Source: Pleurotus djamor (lineage: Eukaryota; Basidiomycota; Agaricomycetes; Agaricales; Pleurotaceae). Taken from it: a DNA stretch of 64,000 nucleotides. The position numbers were made by a program, and so were the translations under genes. The stretch is from contig JAPEVF010000014.1 in the NCBI GenBank assembly GCA_029747585.1, positions 140,560-204,559 on the forward strand, read 5' to 3'. The notes under the pieces were generated by a model. The model made no database searches and had not been told where the DNA came from. It was given only the letters and a program-made list of their open reading frames with translations. Each line of letters starts with the position of its first letter. Positions within the stretch are counted from its first letter, which is position 1. Of this stretch, positions 1-11,920 are shown piece by piece.

Positions 1-682
1 AGCCGCTACCGGATTTACATCCCACTCCTCGGCTGCCACTTTTGCTCCACGATTTCCCGCATTCTGGAAGTAACTTCGGTTCGGCTGGGCAGGAATGTCA
101 AGTTATGGAGCCAAAGTTTCTGCGAAAGTGGGACTTCTTCTTACTTGCCGAAGTCTCGTTGCTATGGCTCCACCCTGTTTTGCGCGAGAAATGCCTCACG
201 ATAGCGCAGAATCCTCTCAGGAGAAACTATCGGGTCTTCTTATGTCCGCTTACGGTGGTTGTACCACGAACGGGAGGATTATACTTTGAATGGCGTCATT
301 GGACACCCGGGTTAGCCGTCCGTATGCTCGTTCTTTCCATTACGCTTTTTAGGCTGAGAGTGCTGATGAGAGAGTTGGTTTAGAGGATAAGCGCATGACG
401 CGTTCGATATTCGTAAAACGTCCGTTAAACCTCGGAGACCAACTCGTCCTTCTTGGCACGAGGTTCACCTCGATATTGGCCGACGATTTTCCCTGCCCCC
501 ATGCTATTGGTGAATGATGCGTTTGATGAACATCTTTTTCGTTTGTTTCTCCATCCCTTGTGCGTTTGCGGGACTGCGTCTGTGGAGCAGGCTTTAGCGA
601 CAGCGTCCGGGACGTATGCTTTCTGGGGCTTCGATGGTGCTTCGAAATGGTCGACGGTTGGCAACGCCGGATAACGAGAACG
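1..682. other. upstream intergenic region without a supported gene
   Basis: Short overlapping frames on both strands are present, but none has a recognisable domain or a convincing set of splice sites. The stretch ends in the promoter of the first AA9 gene. I see no repeat or RNA gene here. Confidence 0.5.
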
Positions 683-689
683 TATAAAA
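683..689 (+). promoter_or_regulatory. TATA box of AA9 gene 1
   Basis: TATAAAA lies about 85 bases upstream of the AA9 start codon. The second AA9 gene has a matching element at a similar distance. Confidence 0.55.
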
Positions 690-769
690 GGTGTTGGAAG
701 ATGGGGTTGGTGGACAGCAGGTTCAACGTTCAGCACCTTCGACAACTACCCACAGTTTCATACCCAACA

Positions 770-1726
770 ATGAAAGGAATCCGCGTCGCAGCTTCCCTCG
801 CCCTTTTGGCCAACTCTGTCTCTGCTCATTGTACGTCTCCTGCCTAAATGATTGCGAACAGAAACTGACGGAGGTTTGCAGATATCTGGAGCACTGTCAT
901 TGCCGGGTCCACCACGTCTTCCGCTGCCGTTCGCCAGCCCATCAACAACTCCCCTGTTACAGATGTTACCTCTGCGGACATTACCTGCAATGTCACGCCT
1001 TCTCCTGCTTCCCAAACCGTCTCTGTAGCTGCCGGAAGCACTCTTGGCTTCATCCTCGATAACACCCTCTACCATGCTGGTCCCGCTGCTATTTACCTTG
1101 GCAAGGTCCCGGCTGGACAGACCGCCGCTACCTGGGACGGCTCTGGAGCTAACTGGTTCAAGGTAACTTCAGTCCGTTTCGTCATGATTGGCTCGTTCTA
1201 ATACTCGATGCTTGGCAGATCGCTGAATGGGGCGCTACCTTCGACCCCTTCTCCTTCACGGATTTCAACTTGAGCCAGCTTTCCACCACCATCCCTGCCA
1301 GCGTTCCTTCGGGTGACGTAAGTACCCTCCTTACTGTGTACGCGTGCGGCTATTAAAAGATGTTTATCAATCAGTACCTTGCCCGTATCGAACAAATCGG
1401 TCTCCACGTCGCTGGTGCCCCTCAATGGTATATCTCCTGTGCACAAATTACAGTCACTGGCGGTGGAAGCGCGAACCCATCCAAGGTTTCCATCCCTGGA
1501 TATGTATCACCCAGCGGTAAGCACGCTTCTCTCCCTCTCTTCGGTAATTTATGCTCCACATTCTAACGCACCTTTCCCGCCTAATAGACCCCGGTCTTAC
1601 CGTTAACATCTACAACCCCGTTCCCACCGCTTACACTGTGAGTAATCGTCATCGGGATCCGTACCGCAGAGACATTGATCGACGAAATACATGCAGGTCC
1701 CCGGCCCCGCTCCCTTCACTGGATGA
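770..1726 (+). CDS. AA9 lytic polysaccharide monooxygenase, copy 1
   Basis: Secreted copper enzyme of the AA9 (former GH61) family, which cleaves cellulose and related glucans oxidatively. Six exons are seen: 770-830, 882-1162, 1219-1317, 1375-1516, 1588-1637 and 1697-1726, giving 220 residues. A 19-residue signal peptide ends in SVSA, so the mature protein starts with His (HYIWS), the N-terminal copper-brace ligand. A second conserved His lies in [14 protein letters not shown], and the axial Tyr in QWYISCAQ. There is no CBM1 or long tail; the protein ends PGPAPFTG. It is followed about 0.7 kb downstream by a paralogue with the same six exon lengths. The family call is secure; the substrate is unknown. 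Confidence 0.95.
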
Positions 1727-2326
1727 AGAGAATGCACCTTTACGCTATTATCTTGTACCAATATGTCGTGTCTCTCAGCACCTTCCAAATGAAAACGCAC
1801 CTTGCTCTTTAAGCTCGCATGATACAACTGATACCTTGGCGCCGTCGCCCCAGATGACATCAAATGTTCTTTTCCCCAAGCAATAACCGTGCTTTGTCGC
1901 CGATATACATCCGCTCCGCAACGACTAACTCTAACCCCAGAAATCAGATTACATCACGCAATGTACGCGCAAGTACCATGACCTTCCTTCCACAAGACAA
2001 AGTACTTCTGGGTTTGCATGCCGAGCGTGAAGATCTTTTGGTGCCTGAGCTGAGCGAGTGAGTTCTGCCGTTTTGTCCAATCATAATGTTCTCTTAGTGT
2101 CTTTAATAGTCATCTGTGGAGATGTCGCTTAGACATACATGGGTGATCTTTCGCACGAACAGTCGGTATGTCTGCTGAAGGTGCCGACTTGGGAGAGATT
2201 TTGGACCCTCGTGCCAATGTTCTCGTCCCGAACATGAGATTCAGCGGTTTTCCCGCTTGGACACGAGGTTATGGTCATGATTAGCGAGCTAACTCTCCGC
2301 CTTATGGTTGTCATACCAGAAAACGG
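1727..2326. other. intergenic region between the AA9 genes
   Basis: No gene is supported. The first AA9 3' flank contains CCCCAGATGACATCA (about 1848), and a near match follows the second AA9 gene at about 3536, so the tandem duplication seems to include the 3' flank. Confidence 0.45.
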
Positions 2327-2333
2327 TATAAAT
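2327..2333 (+). promoter_or_regulatory. TATA box of AA9 gene 2
   Basis: TATAAAT lies about 80 bases before the start codon at 2407. Confidence 0.5.
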
Positions 2334-2406
2334 GTGGTGAATTTCACAACATGGAAGTCAAGCAGGTTTATCCTCTTTCCTCCCTCCTAACGACTAACGA
2401 GCAGGC

Positions 2407-3365
2407 ATGAAGTTCTCTACTCTAGCACTTTTCGTCGCCGCAGCCGCACAAAGCGTCTCAGCTCATTGTGCGTTGCTTTTCTTTCTCTCTTAGTTCGCAG
2501 AGCATTGATACGCTCCATTTTAGACGTCTGGACAACGTTCATCGGTGGTGGATCCACGTCTACCTCCCCCATCCGTCAACCCACCAACAACTCTCCCGTT
2601 GAATCTGCTACCTCTGACAGCCTCCGCTGTAACGTCAACCCAGCTCCCGCGGGATCGACAATTAGTGTCGCCGCGGGAAGTACGGTTGGATTTATCCTGG
2701 ACAACACTCTCTACCATAGTGGTCCCGCTGCGATTTACCTAGGTCAAGTCCCTGCTGGACAGACTGCCGCGACCTGGGATGGAAGTGGAGCTAACTGGTT
2801 CAAGGTGCGATGAAGTCGTCATCGTTTTCTAGCCTGGCATGGCTCTCAACCTTCTCGTTTCTGTTTGTAGATTGATGAATGGGGTGCCACCTTCAACCCA
2901 TTCAAGTTCGAAGCCGACGGTCTCAGTCAGTTGACGACGACCATCCCTTCTAGTGTCCCCTCTGGAGAGGTGAGATATTGAATGACAATACCCGTTTCGG
3001 TGTTCACGATTTTCTTTCACCCAGTACCTTGTCCGTATTGAGCAGATCGGTCTTCATGTCGCTGGTGCTCCTCAATGGTATATATCCTGCGCTCAAGTCA
3101 GCATAACTGGTGGAGGAGGCGGAAACCCTTCTAAGGTTTCGATCCCAGGCTACGTTTCTTCCAGCGGTGAGTGCCTTTATTGAAACGGTGTCACTGGGAG
3201 TGTTAAATGATGGTGCTCGACTAGACCCCGGCCTCACTGTCAATATCTACTGGCCAGTCCCTACGGCTTACAGGGTACGTTTCGACTCAGTAGTGCGACG
3301 TTGGACGAGCTTATTGGCTAATGGACATTGCTTAGGTACCTGGGCCCAGCGTCTGGAGGGGATGA
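2407..3365 (+). CDS. AA9 lytic polysaccharide monooxygenase, copy 2
   Basis: Second AA9 monooxygenase of 220 residues. Exons are 2407-2467, 2524-2804, 2871-2969, 3025-3166, 3225-3274 and 3336-3365 (61, 281, 99, 142, 50 and 30 bases), exactly the lengths in copy 1, while the introns differ. The signal peptide ends in SVSA, the mature N-terminus is HYVWT, and [14 protein letters not shown] and QWYISCAQ are kept. The C-terminus differs (PGPSVWRG) and the region after the signal peptide is the most changed, including a GGGSTSTS stretch. All copper-site residues I can identify are intact, so both copies look active. Tandem duplication within a cellulolytic gene family is the simplest origin. Confidence 0.95.
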
Positions 3366-3640
3366 ACTTGGTATCAAGATTATATCGCCAATCGAATCTG
3401 AACGTACCCAATATTTGTACTATACATCTGTGCGATCGGATGAATGTACTCCAACGATGAAATGACTCACAGGTGGTCCATCTTCGTAAACTTGGAAGTA
3501 GATACCTGAGAAGCCAGCCACTGGTTCCACAACGACCCCAGATGACTACTTATGACATCATAATCCCACTCCGCGAGCACTTCAAAGACCTAAACGTCTC
3601 GCTCGCCTCGCATCAGTCCCTTCTCTGAACACTACCTATC

Positions 3641-4184
3641 ATGAGCTCACCCCATCCGCATGCAACAGAAAGACATGATGCTGATTATTTTAAACACGTC
3701 AAACCGCCTTCGGATGAACAAAAGTCAATCCGTAGTCAGCACAACGAATCCGTACGCTCCCGTCTCACTGGATTTCCTAGGTGCGCTAAAAATCAGCTTG
3801 TAGCCTTTATCGGGGCCTGTAGTTAATCCAGAAGCTCGCACTCACCCTCTCGGTGGACCCGAAGCCACATGGAACGGTGTGCCATTGGACGAAAATCACC
3901 AGCAGTCTTTAGATGCGGATCCAGATGAACAGTTCCAAGTTAGTCACGATGTTGTCTCTCGACAAGGGATCGCGGAAGCAGCTGCGAAGAAGGAAGAGGA
4001 AGATCGCGAAAGTGGGTGGACAACTCGCCAATATATCCGCTCAAAGGGAGCCAAATTCCAGCGAAAAATTCAAGGTCAGCGAAAGATAGTCGCGGGAAGG
4101 CTATTGAAGGATGAAAAGAAAATAGAGCGAGGCCGTAGCATGATTCATGGAGAGGAAGAGGACTTCTGGTCTGACTCAGAGTGA
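3641..4184 (+). CDS. conserved-looking hypothetical protein, charged C-terminus
   Basis: Two exons, 3641-3751 and 3804-4184, joined by a 52-base GTACGC...TTGTAG intron, give 163 residues. I chose this donor because the later GTGCGC site would leave an intron of only 23 bases or an immediate stop. The N-terminal half is polar. The C-terminal half is rich in Lys, Glu and Arg (for example AAAKKEEEDRESG) and probably helical, and it ends with the acidic GEEEDFWSDSE. There is no signal peptide or membrane segment. I do not recognise the family. It lies alone downstream of the AA9 pair on the same strand. Confidence 0.6.
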
Positions 4185-7100
4185 TTGTCCCCGTTATACG
4201 AATTTGATGTTTGATTCTTCCTCTCCCGAAGGGTTTCCCTCTTATCCCTGTATAATTATCCTGCGATAATACTTATTTAACCGGAGTATGCAACGAGATT
4301 CCTCTACCAACGGCCAGAGGATAGTTCCTAGCGCGGTTTTCGAGGGGGAAGGGAACTCCTTACCGTTCACAGGAGCTTCGTCACATGATCATAGGTCTAG
4401 AGCGGCGGGTCCTGATGCAACGTCCAAGCAACGTCTGTTTCGACCATCGATATCCAAATCTCATCTTGAACTTGTACCTCCATCGTCATCGTCCTATGAA
4501 CTTTCAAATGCTCGCTAGGGATGCTAGAACACATCTGCGTGTAAAAGTGCACCCGCGNTTTTTGAGACTCACACCACATGGCCTGCCGCAACTCAGTAAT
4601 ACTCTAGTCTCCAGAGACAGCGCGTCCTCTACAAGGATACGATCCTGCAACCTCATGAGTGCTGGTCTAGAAGCCTCCAAGACCTCGAAACGCTCGCGCG
4701 CATCGAGCTTGACTATGGAGTCGCTGCTGGAGGAGAGGGAAGGGTCGCTGCTGCAGGGGTCTCTTGAATATTGTCTATAGTATTGCTCGCCACCACTAAT
4801 GAGAGCTCGGGGGATCGCTCTCCGCGTAAATTCTGAAATGTGAGTTGGTCACATTCCTTAACCTCGATCCAGCTCAATAGCTTGGGCTACCATGGCAGGT
4901 TTTTCTGTTTTACGAGCAGACAATCCACTCGAGACGTGAAATTTCCCTAGACCTGCTCCATTTCCTCTCAGGCCTCGTTACTCTCCTAAACGTCTTTGCG
5001 CCTCCTTCTACTTCGGAAACATTCGCGAATTCTGGTACCGTATGTACACCAAGCGTGCGACGGAGAAAGCCATTTCAACATTTTTGCGAAGACCTTCCGG
5101 AACCTTGCTTGGAAACATTGGAGCGGGACGTCGCACCCCATGACGCTTAGTAGCCAGACAAGAAGCGGACATGACATCGCATCCTCTTCGCTTGGTTCGT
5201 AGCGCGCATGAACGAATACAAAGCTGCAAGCTTTTACTCAATATATTGCTGTGCCATAGGTACGCGTATCTTGACTTCCCATACCTGTGGTGTCTGCTGA
5301 CCCGTTATCCACATTATGTCACAGTCAACAGAAGGCTCAGCTTTCAGTGTTGTGATAACGCCGGAAAGCTCAAGCACTACATGGACCCGCTCGGCCAAAC
5401 TCCTTTACATCGCATGAGTCCTGTTCTCGGATTCGCTACCAGGTGAGTACGTTCGACCTCCTTTTCCATTCGGTTCTCATATGTAACGTCCAGGGTGATA
5501 TTTTCGGAGACGATATGGCCAGTCGAGCGACGCTTGTAGACATATACTCCAAGATAGGCAAATTGAAGATGTTGTTGATACGAAAGGAATGACTATTCCG
5601 GAACNTTTTTGACGTGTACACAGGCGTGCTCTCGTGCGACCCGACAGGCGGCTTTATCCCCGGAAGAATGCGCTCGTCGCGTATTCCACACTCATCATGC
5701 CTGTGTGCTGAATCCTCCACCCTCAGATCGTTTTTAAGGTTTGACAGACTGGGAGTACGACCGTGATTGTCTCCGGAGATTCGTCATTTCCTGTGCGGCC
5801 TTAAGCATAGACACCTTGGGCTCGTGAGTTCGTACACATTCACCTTTGAACTTCGCTAATCGCTCGCCGTCTGCAGCCGTCAACGATGACATGGGATGAC
5901 GTACTACCGTGACCATGGATGTCTCTGTTCATCACGTTCATGCCCCTTTGGTTAGTACATTCCTCAGATGCTGTGTGTAGACTCACGGCCATGATCGTAG
6001 TTTCTTTCCATCCTTGATTCAAAGCCTTTCCCACTCACCTCCTTGAGGAACTTTCTGTCACTCAATTCGTCGCTCATCTCCCAAGCGTTCTAACCCCGTT
6101 TCACTCAAGAGTTGGTCATTCACTCGGTCACTCGGAACCCTTTCCACTTCCATCTCATATTTGTGTTTGGTGACACCGATCATTGTCGCGATTGGTGCCC
6201 TCGCTGAGTCCGCGTGTCCAGCGAGCGCGACAGGCCACCACGGACGGTGACATAACCCGAGGCAGCTACCCATCAACTCCCACGACAGAGAGCCCTGGTG
6301 AGCGAGTCCTCACTGAGCGCAAGGTTTCCCAGTCTTATCTTGATTCTAGGACCATGCTTGTTGTTCATTGTCCACCCTTTGTGGACCGCGAAATGCGATC
6401 ATCCGTTATCGAAGGGGTGAAGATGTCTGGGAGCCACTCTCAACTCGTCAAAACGAGGCTTGGCCCCTCTCCAAACTACAAGATAGAATCCCACTCTGTA
6501 TGTTGTCCTTAACCTTTGCTTAACCTCCCGTTATTGTCGCTGACAGTTTTCCGTGTAAAGGCTGAGCTCCAAATGTAACACCGCCACCTGTGCCACCATC
6601 CCAAGTGTGGCGTCCTCTGCCACCGCCTGTGAGCGTCTTGTGGCCCAAATGTCTAAGGCCCGCGATCCTTTTTCTGTGATCGTTACTCTGTTCTCCGTAT
6701 GGACGCATGTCGCAACTACAATTCAATTCGACGACAGATGAAGCTCGTGTCTCTATCTTTAACATTGACATGTGCTGTCTTCAGCGGAATGCGGGACTGT
6801 CATCAGGACCAGTTGCACTCCACGACAATATGGTCGGAGGCCTCGTGTTGGAACACCGTCAGATAAGAATCAGGACCGGGACTTTTTTTCTTCTTTCGCG
6901 ATAAGCACAGAAAACGGCGGTGGTCTAGTACGCTGTACAACACTATGAAAGGCAGAGTAGCTGAAGGCCCGTAGGCTCGACTCAGTCTAGGCATCGTGCT
7001 TCTCCGACGGAACAAGACGCTTCGTGTCTGCAAGAGGTTTGTATACACGCACGGTAGCGAAGACTTTCCCAGATCCAGTAAGTCCTCCCATGCGGCGCGA

Positions 7101-7885
7101 TCACAATTGGCCTTCTCAACCCCTGGTCCTGACGTCTCCACAGATATGCTCCCGCGAAGATACATTAGGTCGAGGAACCGGAACAACAACGATCAAAGCA
7201 GATCCACAGCAGTAGTTTTCATTGACAATGCGATCTTCTTCGTACGTTTTTCGTTGGCATTTTGCTTGACATGTCTCACCATAGAGACTCTCACATTCAC
7301 AGACCTGTGCCTGTTCTCACATGGATCAGTATCCAGAGATAGCCTTGGTACTCAAAAGGTTAATATGGGATAGCCGCGTTGTTGATCGTGCCAAAAAGCA
7401 TATTACTTCCCACAACAGAGAAATTTGCTAGACGAGCATTGAATCCTCTACCTGTACTATGCCAATCCTGTGCTTGGAGGTACTTCCATCTGTGCGCATA
7501 CTCATCGCGACGATGAAGAAGGTATCACGGTAAGCTCAAGGCTCTAACACGTTTTCACTTCTCATTTTCTCCACGCTAGCGCTCTTTTGTATCCAATGTA
7601 CTACTCGATATTCAACTTGGACGTGTGATCGCCGCAAAATGGCCACCGGAAGTTGTACGTACCAGACCTCCCTTTGGCATCTTCTTTAAACCCACCTTTG
7701 CCGATATCCATATAGGCCGTGAAAATGTTCCTGTCCATCGTACTATGCTTACGGGGAAAGCATTGTCATTTTTAGATCACCCTTATCCCAGGTCTTGCCC
7801 CCTTGGTGAGATCTGCGACATCGTAGCCTTCGGGCTCAGCCTCTCATTCGGCTTCCGGTCGTGGTCCCTTGAAAACTCGACCGGG
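4185..7885. other. gene-poor tract with fragmentary open frames
   Basis: Several short frames exist on both strands (for example near 4288-4760, 4996-5200, 5500-5720 and 7024-7215), but I could not join them into a gene with a recognised domain. Two N characters next to T runs (4558 and 5605) hamper reading. Ignoring the N at 5605 lets a frame run from about 5540 to 5680, which hints at real but damaged or mis-sequenced exons. No transposase, reverse transcriptase, tRNA or simple repeat array was seen. Confidence 0.4.
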
Positions 7886-7891
7886 ATAAAA
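7886..7891 (+). promoter_or_regulatory. TATA-like box of the P450 gene
   Basis: GGGATAAAAGGG lies about 35 bases upstream of the P450 start codon. Confidence 0.4.
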
Positions 7892-7923
7892 GGGACAGCG
7901 ACAGCACGAACTTCCCTAACGCC

Positions 7924-10016
7924 ATGTCAGTCGTCTACCTATCCCTCTCTATTGTCGCTTGTCTCGCGCTCTTGGTGGTCAGACGAACGAAGTCCCGTTC
8001 GTTGCCGCTGCCACCCGGTCCAAGGAAATGGCCTCTCATTGGGAACCTCAATCTTCCCTCCCATAGGCAATGGCTAGAATACGCGCGATTATCAAAATAC
8101 TACGGTTTAACGCCACTTACTTCCACAAAGCTCAACTAACTTAACTTCTGACAGACTCTGATATCCTCCATTTCCAAGTCCTCGGGACGTCAACCATTGT
8201 CCTCAATTCCTGGAGTGCAGCCAACGAGCTGTTATCATGCCGTTCAGCACATTACTCTGGGAGGTGCGGTATAGTCTAGCCCCATTGTTTTCCACACTCA
8301 TTTATACTGATTCTAGACATCCGTCACCCATGCTTAACCAATTGTACGTTCTTACTTCACACTACCGCGTGTGTAATCTGATTCCCTGGTAGAATGGGGT
8401 GGGATGCTATCCTTACCTTTATCCCCTATGGGGAGGACTGGCGAACCCACCGCAGGATGTTCTGGCAAGAGTTCGGGCCAACAAATACTGCGAATCAAAT
8501 TCCAGCACAAACAAAATACGTGAGGGTTTTTCTTCAGCGACTCTTGGATGAACCCAGTGAATTCCTCCCACACCTTCGATAGTGAGTGGCTTGCTAGCTA
8601 CCTTGACCATTGTCATTGACTCCATGATAAACGCAGTGCTCTCAGTGCTACCATAGTCTCCATCGCTTATGGCTTCGAAATTCAAGAGAAGAGCGATCCA
8701 ATTGTCACGCGCTCGGACGCTGCTCATCGGTATCTCTTTGCTGCAGGACTGCCCGGTGAATATCTTGTCGACCATCTACCATTCCTCAAATATCTTCCAA
8801 CATGGACGCCGTTTGCTAACTTCTTGAGATTTGCCCGTCGGGCGAGAGAGGACCTAGAGGCGATGATCGAAGCCCCTTTGACCAAAACCCGTTCGCTGAT
8901 GGTATGTTTGGGGCCTTACTGTTCTTCGGTATACAAATCAATCTTTTTCTATCCCTAGTTACAAGGAAATGTAGCCCCGTCCTTCGTATCGCGGTCGCTA
9001 AATGATCAAGACGACAATTCGACCCCGTTGTTAAGGCCTGATCAACGGGTTATCCGCAATGTCGCGTCTTCTGCGTTTGCAGGTATTTGATTTCCGCGCT
9101 CATATGATATGGAATGCTAATATACACCATACTAGGTGGCTCAGAGACCACTTCTTCCACTCTGGGCATATTCTTTGCCGCTATGGTTTTATTCCCTGAG
9201 GTCCAGAAAAAATCGCAGGCCGAGTTAGATTTATATCTTGACTCTCGCCTTCCTGCCCTAGAGGATCGCCGTCACCTCCCATACCTTTCTGCAGTCGTGC
9301 TTGAAACCCTCAGGTATGCATCCTTGCCCCGTCAACAGGCTTACCGCCAACTTACCGCTGATCTACAAGTAGATGGCGCCCAATCCTACCGCTAGGTAAA
9401 TTACGCCCCAAAACCAATCTATCGTTGTTGACGTTTCCTCTCTAGCCGTAGCCCACCTCTCTATCGTTGAAGACGAGTATAAAGGCTTTCGTATACCAAA
9501 AAACTCAATCATATATTCGAATAGCTGGTGGGCATCCCGCCCAACGAATTCGTAGCATTTCTGACGAACTTCCAGGGCCATTCTCCATGACGAAGCTGAG
9601 TTCCCAGACAGCCATGTGTTCAAGCCTGAGCGTTTCATCAAGGATGGTAAAGTCGATTCACATCTTGAAGCGATTGTACAGGCTTGCTTCGGCTTTGGGC
9701 GACGGTATGACTGCAGTCTAATCTAGTTCGCTCATTTTCCGGTTAACGTTCTTTACTTTAGCATCTGCCCAGGGAGACATATGGCCCTCAACGCCCTTTG
9801 GCTTTACATTGCATCCGTCTTAACGGCGTTCGACATAGAACAAACTGCCGAAACTAATGTTCAGTTTTTCTGGGCCTTCATTACGTGGGTAGATTCGACT
9901 TGGAGACGTTATTGATGTTCCCTGATGGCCTTTTCAGACCTGTTGAACCATTCAAGTGCAGCATCAAACCTCGATCTCCGCTCTCCGAGGAACTTATCAG
10001 GAACGCCAACCTCTGA
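7924..10016 (+). CDS. cytochrome P450 monooxygenase
   Basis: Heme-thiolate monooxygenase of the endoplasmic reticulum, probably in the large CYP64-like group of basidiomycetes. I resolve 12 exons: 7924-8104, 8155-8263, 8317-8343, 8393-8581, 8637-8901, 8959-9082, 9136-9313, 9373-9395, 9446-9527, 9576-9704, 9762-9884 and 9938-10016. They sum to 502 residues, the normal family length. An N-terminal membrane anchor is followed by the Pro-rich hinge LPLPPGPRKWPLIGN, the I-helix AGGSETT, the K-helix ETLR, a PERF motif (FKPERF) and the heme loop FGFGRRICPGRH with its Cys ligand. Apparent stops near 9394 and 9550 fall inside introns, so the gene looks intact. The substrate cannot be told. Confidence 0.92.
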
Positions 10017-10376
10017 CTGGACAAATCCATCTATATAATTACAACCATGCAATCTTTACTCTTCGCTCGTGCTCGTCCCTCAGATGTTGTATTGAACGGA
10101 CAAACTTAGGGCCTTGCCGCAGGTCGTTCGAACACCTACTGACGAGTTAGGTCCAGCGCTTGAATGCTGCCCGATGTGGTGCGATTCCAGCTCTGAGAAA
10201 CGCAACTCCATTTAGCCTCCACCATTTTCTAGATCTGTCAGGATGAATCGTGATAACGGCCACGCCGATACAGTGAGGACGTTTATATGAAAAAGGGCCG
10301 AGAGATAGGGAACTCATTATAAGCAATCCGTCGAGGATGGTCCCCAGTGGCCTCTCTGCGCGCAACCGTTTCAACA
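10017..10376. other. intergenic region between P450 and GTPase-like gene
   Basis: No gene or repeat is supported. It should hold the P450 3' end and the promoter of the next gene. Confidence 0.4.
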
Positions 10377-11457
10377 ATGTCCAAAGGGAATTTGTCCGCG
10401 AGTGACGTTGTCATTGCGTAAGTCCGCAAGCTTCTGAGCAGACTACTGGGAGCTGAGCTACACGCAAACAGGGTCATTGGTCCGCCTGGAGCAGGGAAAA
10501 GCACGGTAGGTATCCGACCAACATGCCTCCCACCCTCCAAGAGTTCCTGACCTGGACACAAGTTCATTGCCTATGCTTTGAGGAAAATTAGTGATGGGTT
10601 GATTGGCCACAGCTTAGAGGCAGAGACAGCTAAGGTTCAGGAATACTCGACCAAGATCGGCAAGCAGAGGGTAGTTTTTTTTGGATTCCCCTGGGATTGG
10701 CGGGAAATTTGCCGAGGTTGATGTTCTGATGATGATATCAAATTGGCTCGCGTAAGTGCGCCACTATCCTTTTTCCTTGTACAGTCAGTCACACATTAAT
10801 ACAAGCAAGAACAAGGTCAAGCTGTCGGGCTTCATCTATATGTATCCAATCTCTAGTAACCGCTCGACGTGGACATGCCCCAATAACTTGAAGATCATGT
10901 CTTCGCTTTGTGGTTCGGCCGCAGCGGAGAAATTCGTCTTTGCAACGTCAATGTGGGGAACACCCAGCTCACATGAAGCGGGACCGGAGAGAGTAGAACA
11001 GCTCAAGCAGAACAAGTGGAAAGCAATGATTGATCAAGGCGCTCATGTCACCAGGTTCAGTGCTAGCTTCGACTCTGCGTGGGATGTCACTGCGGTGATT
11101 AGCTCGGTTGTGGAATCAGAAGTTCTCCTTTTGAGGGCGGAGATGGCGGATTTACATGAGAAGCTAGAAGTGACTGAGGAAGGCCAGGCTCTACTGACTA
11201 AATTGAAGATGTGTGCGAACGAGGAGGAGAAAGTTCTGGGTCGATATTGCGTGGAGACGCGCGAGCCCAAGTCCAAGCTGCAAGCGCAACACGAAGAAGC
11301 ACGCTATAAGCTCGAATTGGTATTTGAGGAAGCTGAAAAACTTAGGATCACTCTGGGCCATCGTATACGGCGATTCTTTCGCTTTGGAAAGGCTAGTGAG
11401 TGTGAAGCTTTTTTGTTTGATAGGTTGTCACTATTTCCATCCTTGTCAGGATCGTAA
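10377..11457 (+). CDS. P-loop GTPase-like (AIG1/septin-like G domain) protein, frame broken
   Basis: Four exons are seen: 10377-10417, 10472-10505, 10563-10751 and 10785-11457. The P-loop GPPGAGKST is followed by a switch-like GHSLEAET, a DSPGIGG Walker B motif, and VKLSGFIYMYPIS. Later comes FVFATSMWG, in the position where this group has a TTMWDE-type motif, and a C-terminal coiled coil (about 11,100-11,380). This matches the agaricomycete G-domain proteins that usually occur in large families. One break is visible: a run of eight T at 10675-10682 shifts the frame just before DSPGIGG, and seven T would restore it. Whether this is a sequencing error or a real mutation cannot be decided here. 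The start is the first ATG in frame with the P-loop. Confidence 0.7.
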
Positions 11458-11629
11458 TCAATCAATCATCGCCGGCTTTGCGCTGGCTGCGACTTGGAGG
11501 GAAAGGTCTCGGACGCCAGTAGTTTTGTATTTCGGATACTTGTGTACTAAATAAATGCTTCGTTATCACAGCGACTTCGAAGACATGACCTTGGGCCGTG
11601 TAGTGAACAGACTTCCAAATTCTTTGTCC
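11458..11629. other. 3' flank of the GTPase-like gene
   Basis: No gene is supported. The next recognisable element is the GNAT remnant from about 11,630. Confidence 0.4.
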
Positions 11630-11795
11630 TATTATGGGTCCTATTCCAAGTCTTTGATCCTCAGTATCACATCAAATTGGCGAGATCGTAGCATTCAAGT
11701 ACTTACTTAGGTATGTCGTTGCGTTCTTCTACAAGAATGAGAGGGATAAGATTCCACGAAGAAGGGCATCACTGAAACAAGAGATGGCGGTGGAG
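11630..11795 (-). pseudogene. decayed partial copy of the neighbouring GNAT gene
   Basis: The stretch aligns base for base, with substitutions and short gaps, to about 12,180-12,345 inside the adjacent acetyltransferase gene. Shared strings include TTCCA.GTC.TTGAT, GTAGCATTC.AGTA versus GAAGCATTCGAGTA, and GATTCCACGAAGAAGG. It covers the codons around the acetyl-CoA binding loop only and is not open. It is in the same orientation as the intact gene, so it looks like a short direct duplication that decayed. Confidence 0.7.
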
Positions 11796-11920
11796 ATTCC
11801 CCCACAGCGTCTGCACAACCTAAGTTTGAATTTTGTAGGGGGAGTAGATACCTCAGCTGAGGTAACTAAGCAGTAAAGACATCAATTGCTTCCTCGCGAC
11901 GAAGATTAAAATGGTAAACT

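Noticed and set aside
3752..3803. Shorter intron GTGCGC...TTGTAG in the hypothetical gene
   Set aside because: Only 23 bases long and gives the wrong phase; the GTACGC donor yields a normal 52-base intron in frame.
9314..9580. P450 as a pseudogene because of in-frame stops
   Set aside because: The stops lie in introns; splicing at 9313/9373, 9395/9446 and 9527/9576 gives ETLRWRPILPLAVAH and IIYSNSWAILHDEAEF, normal P450 sequence.
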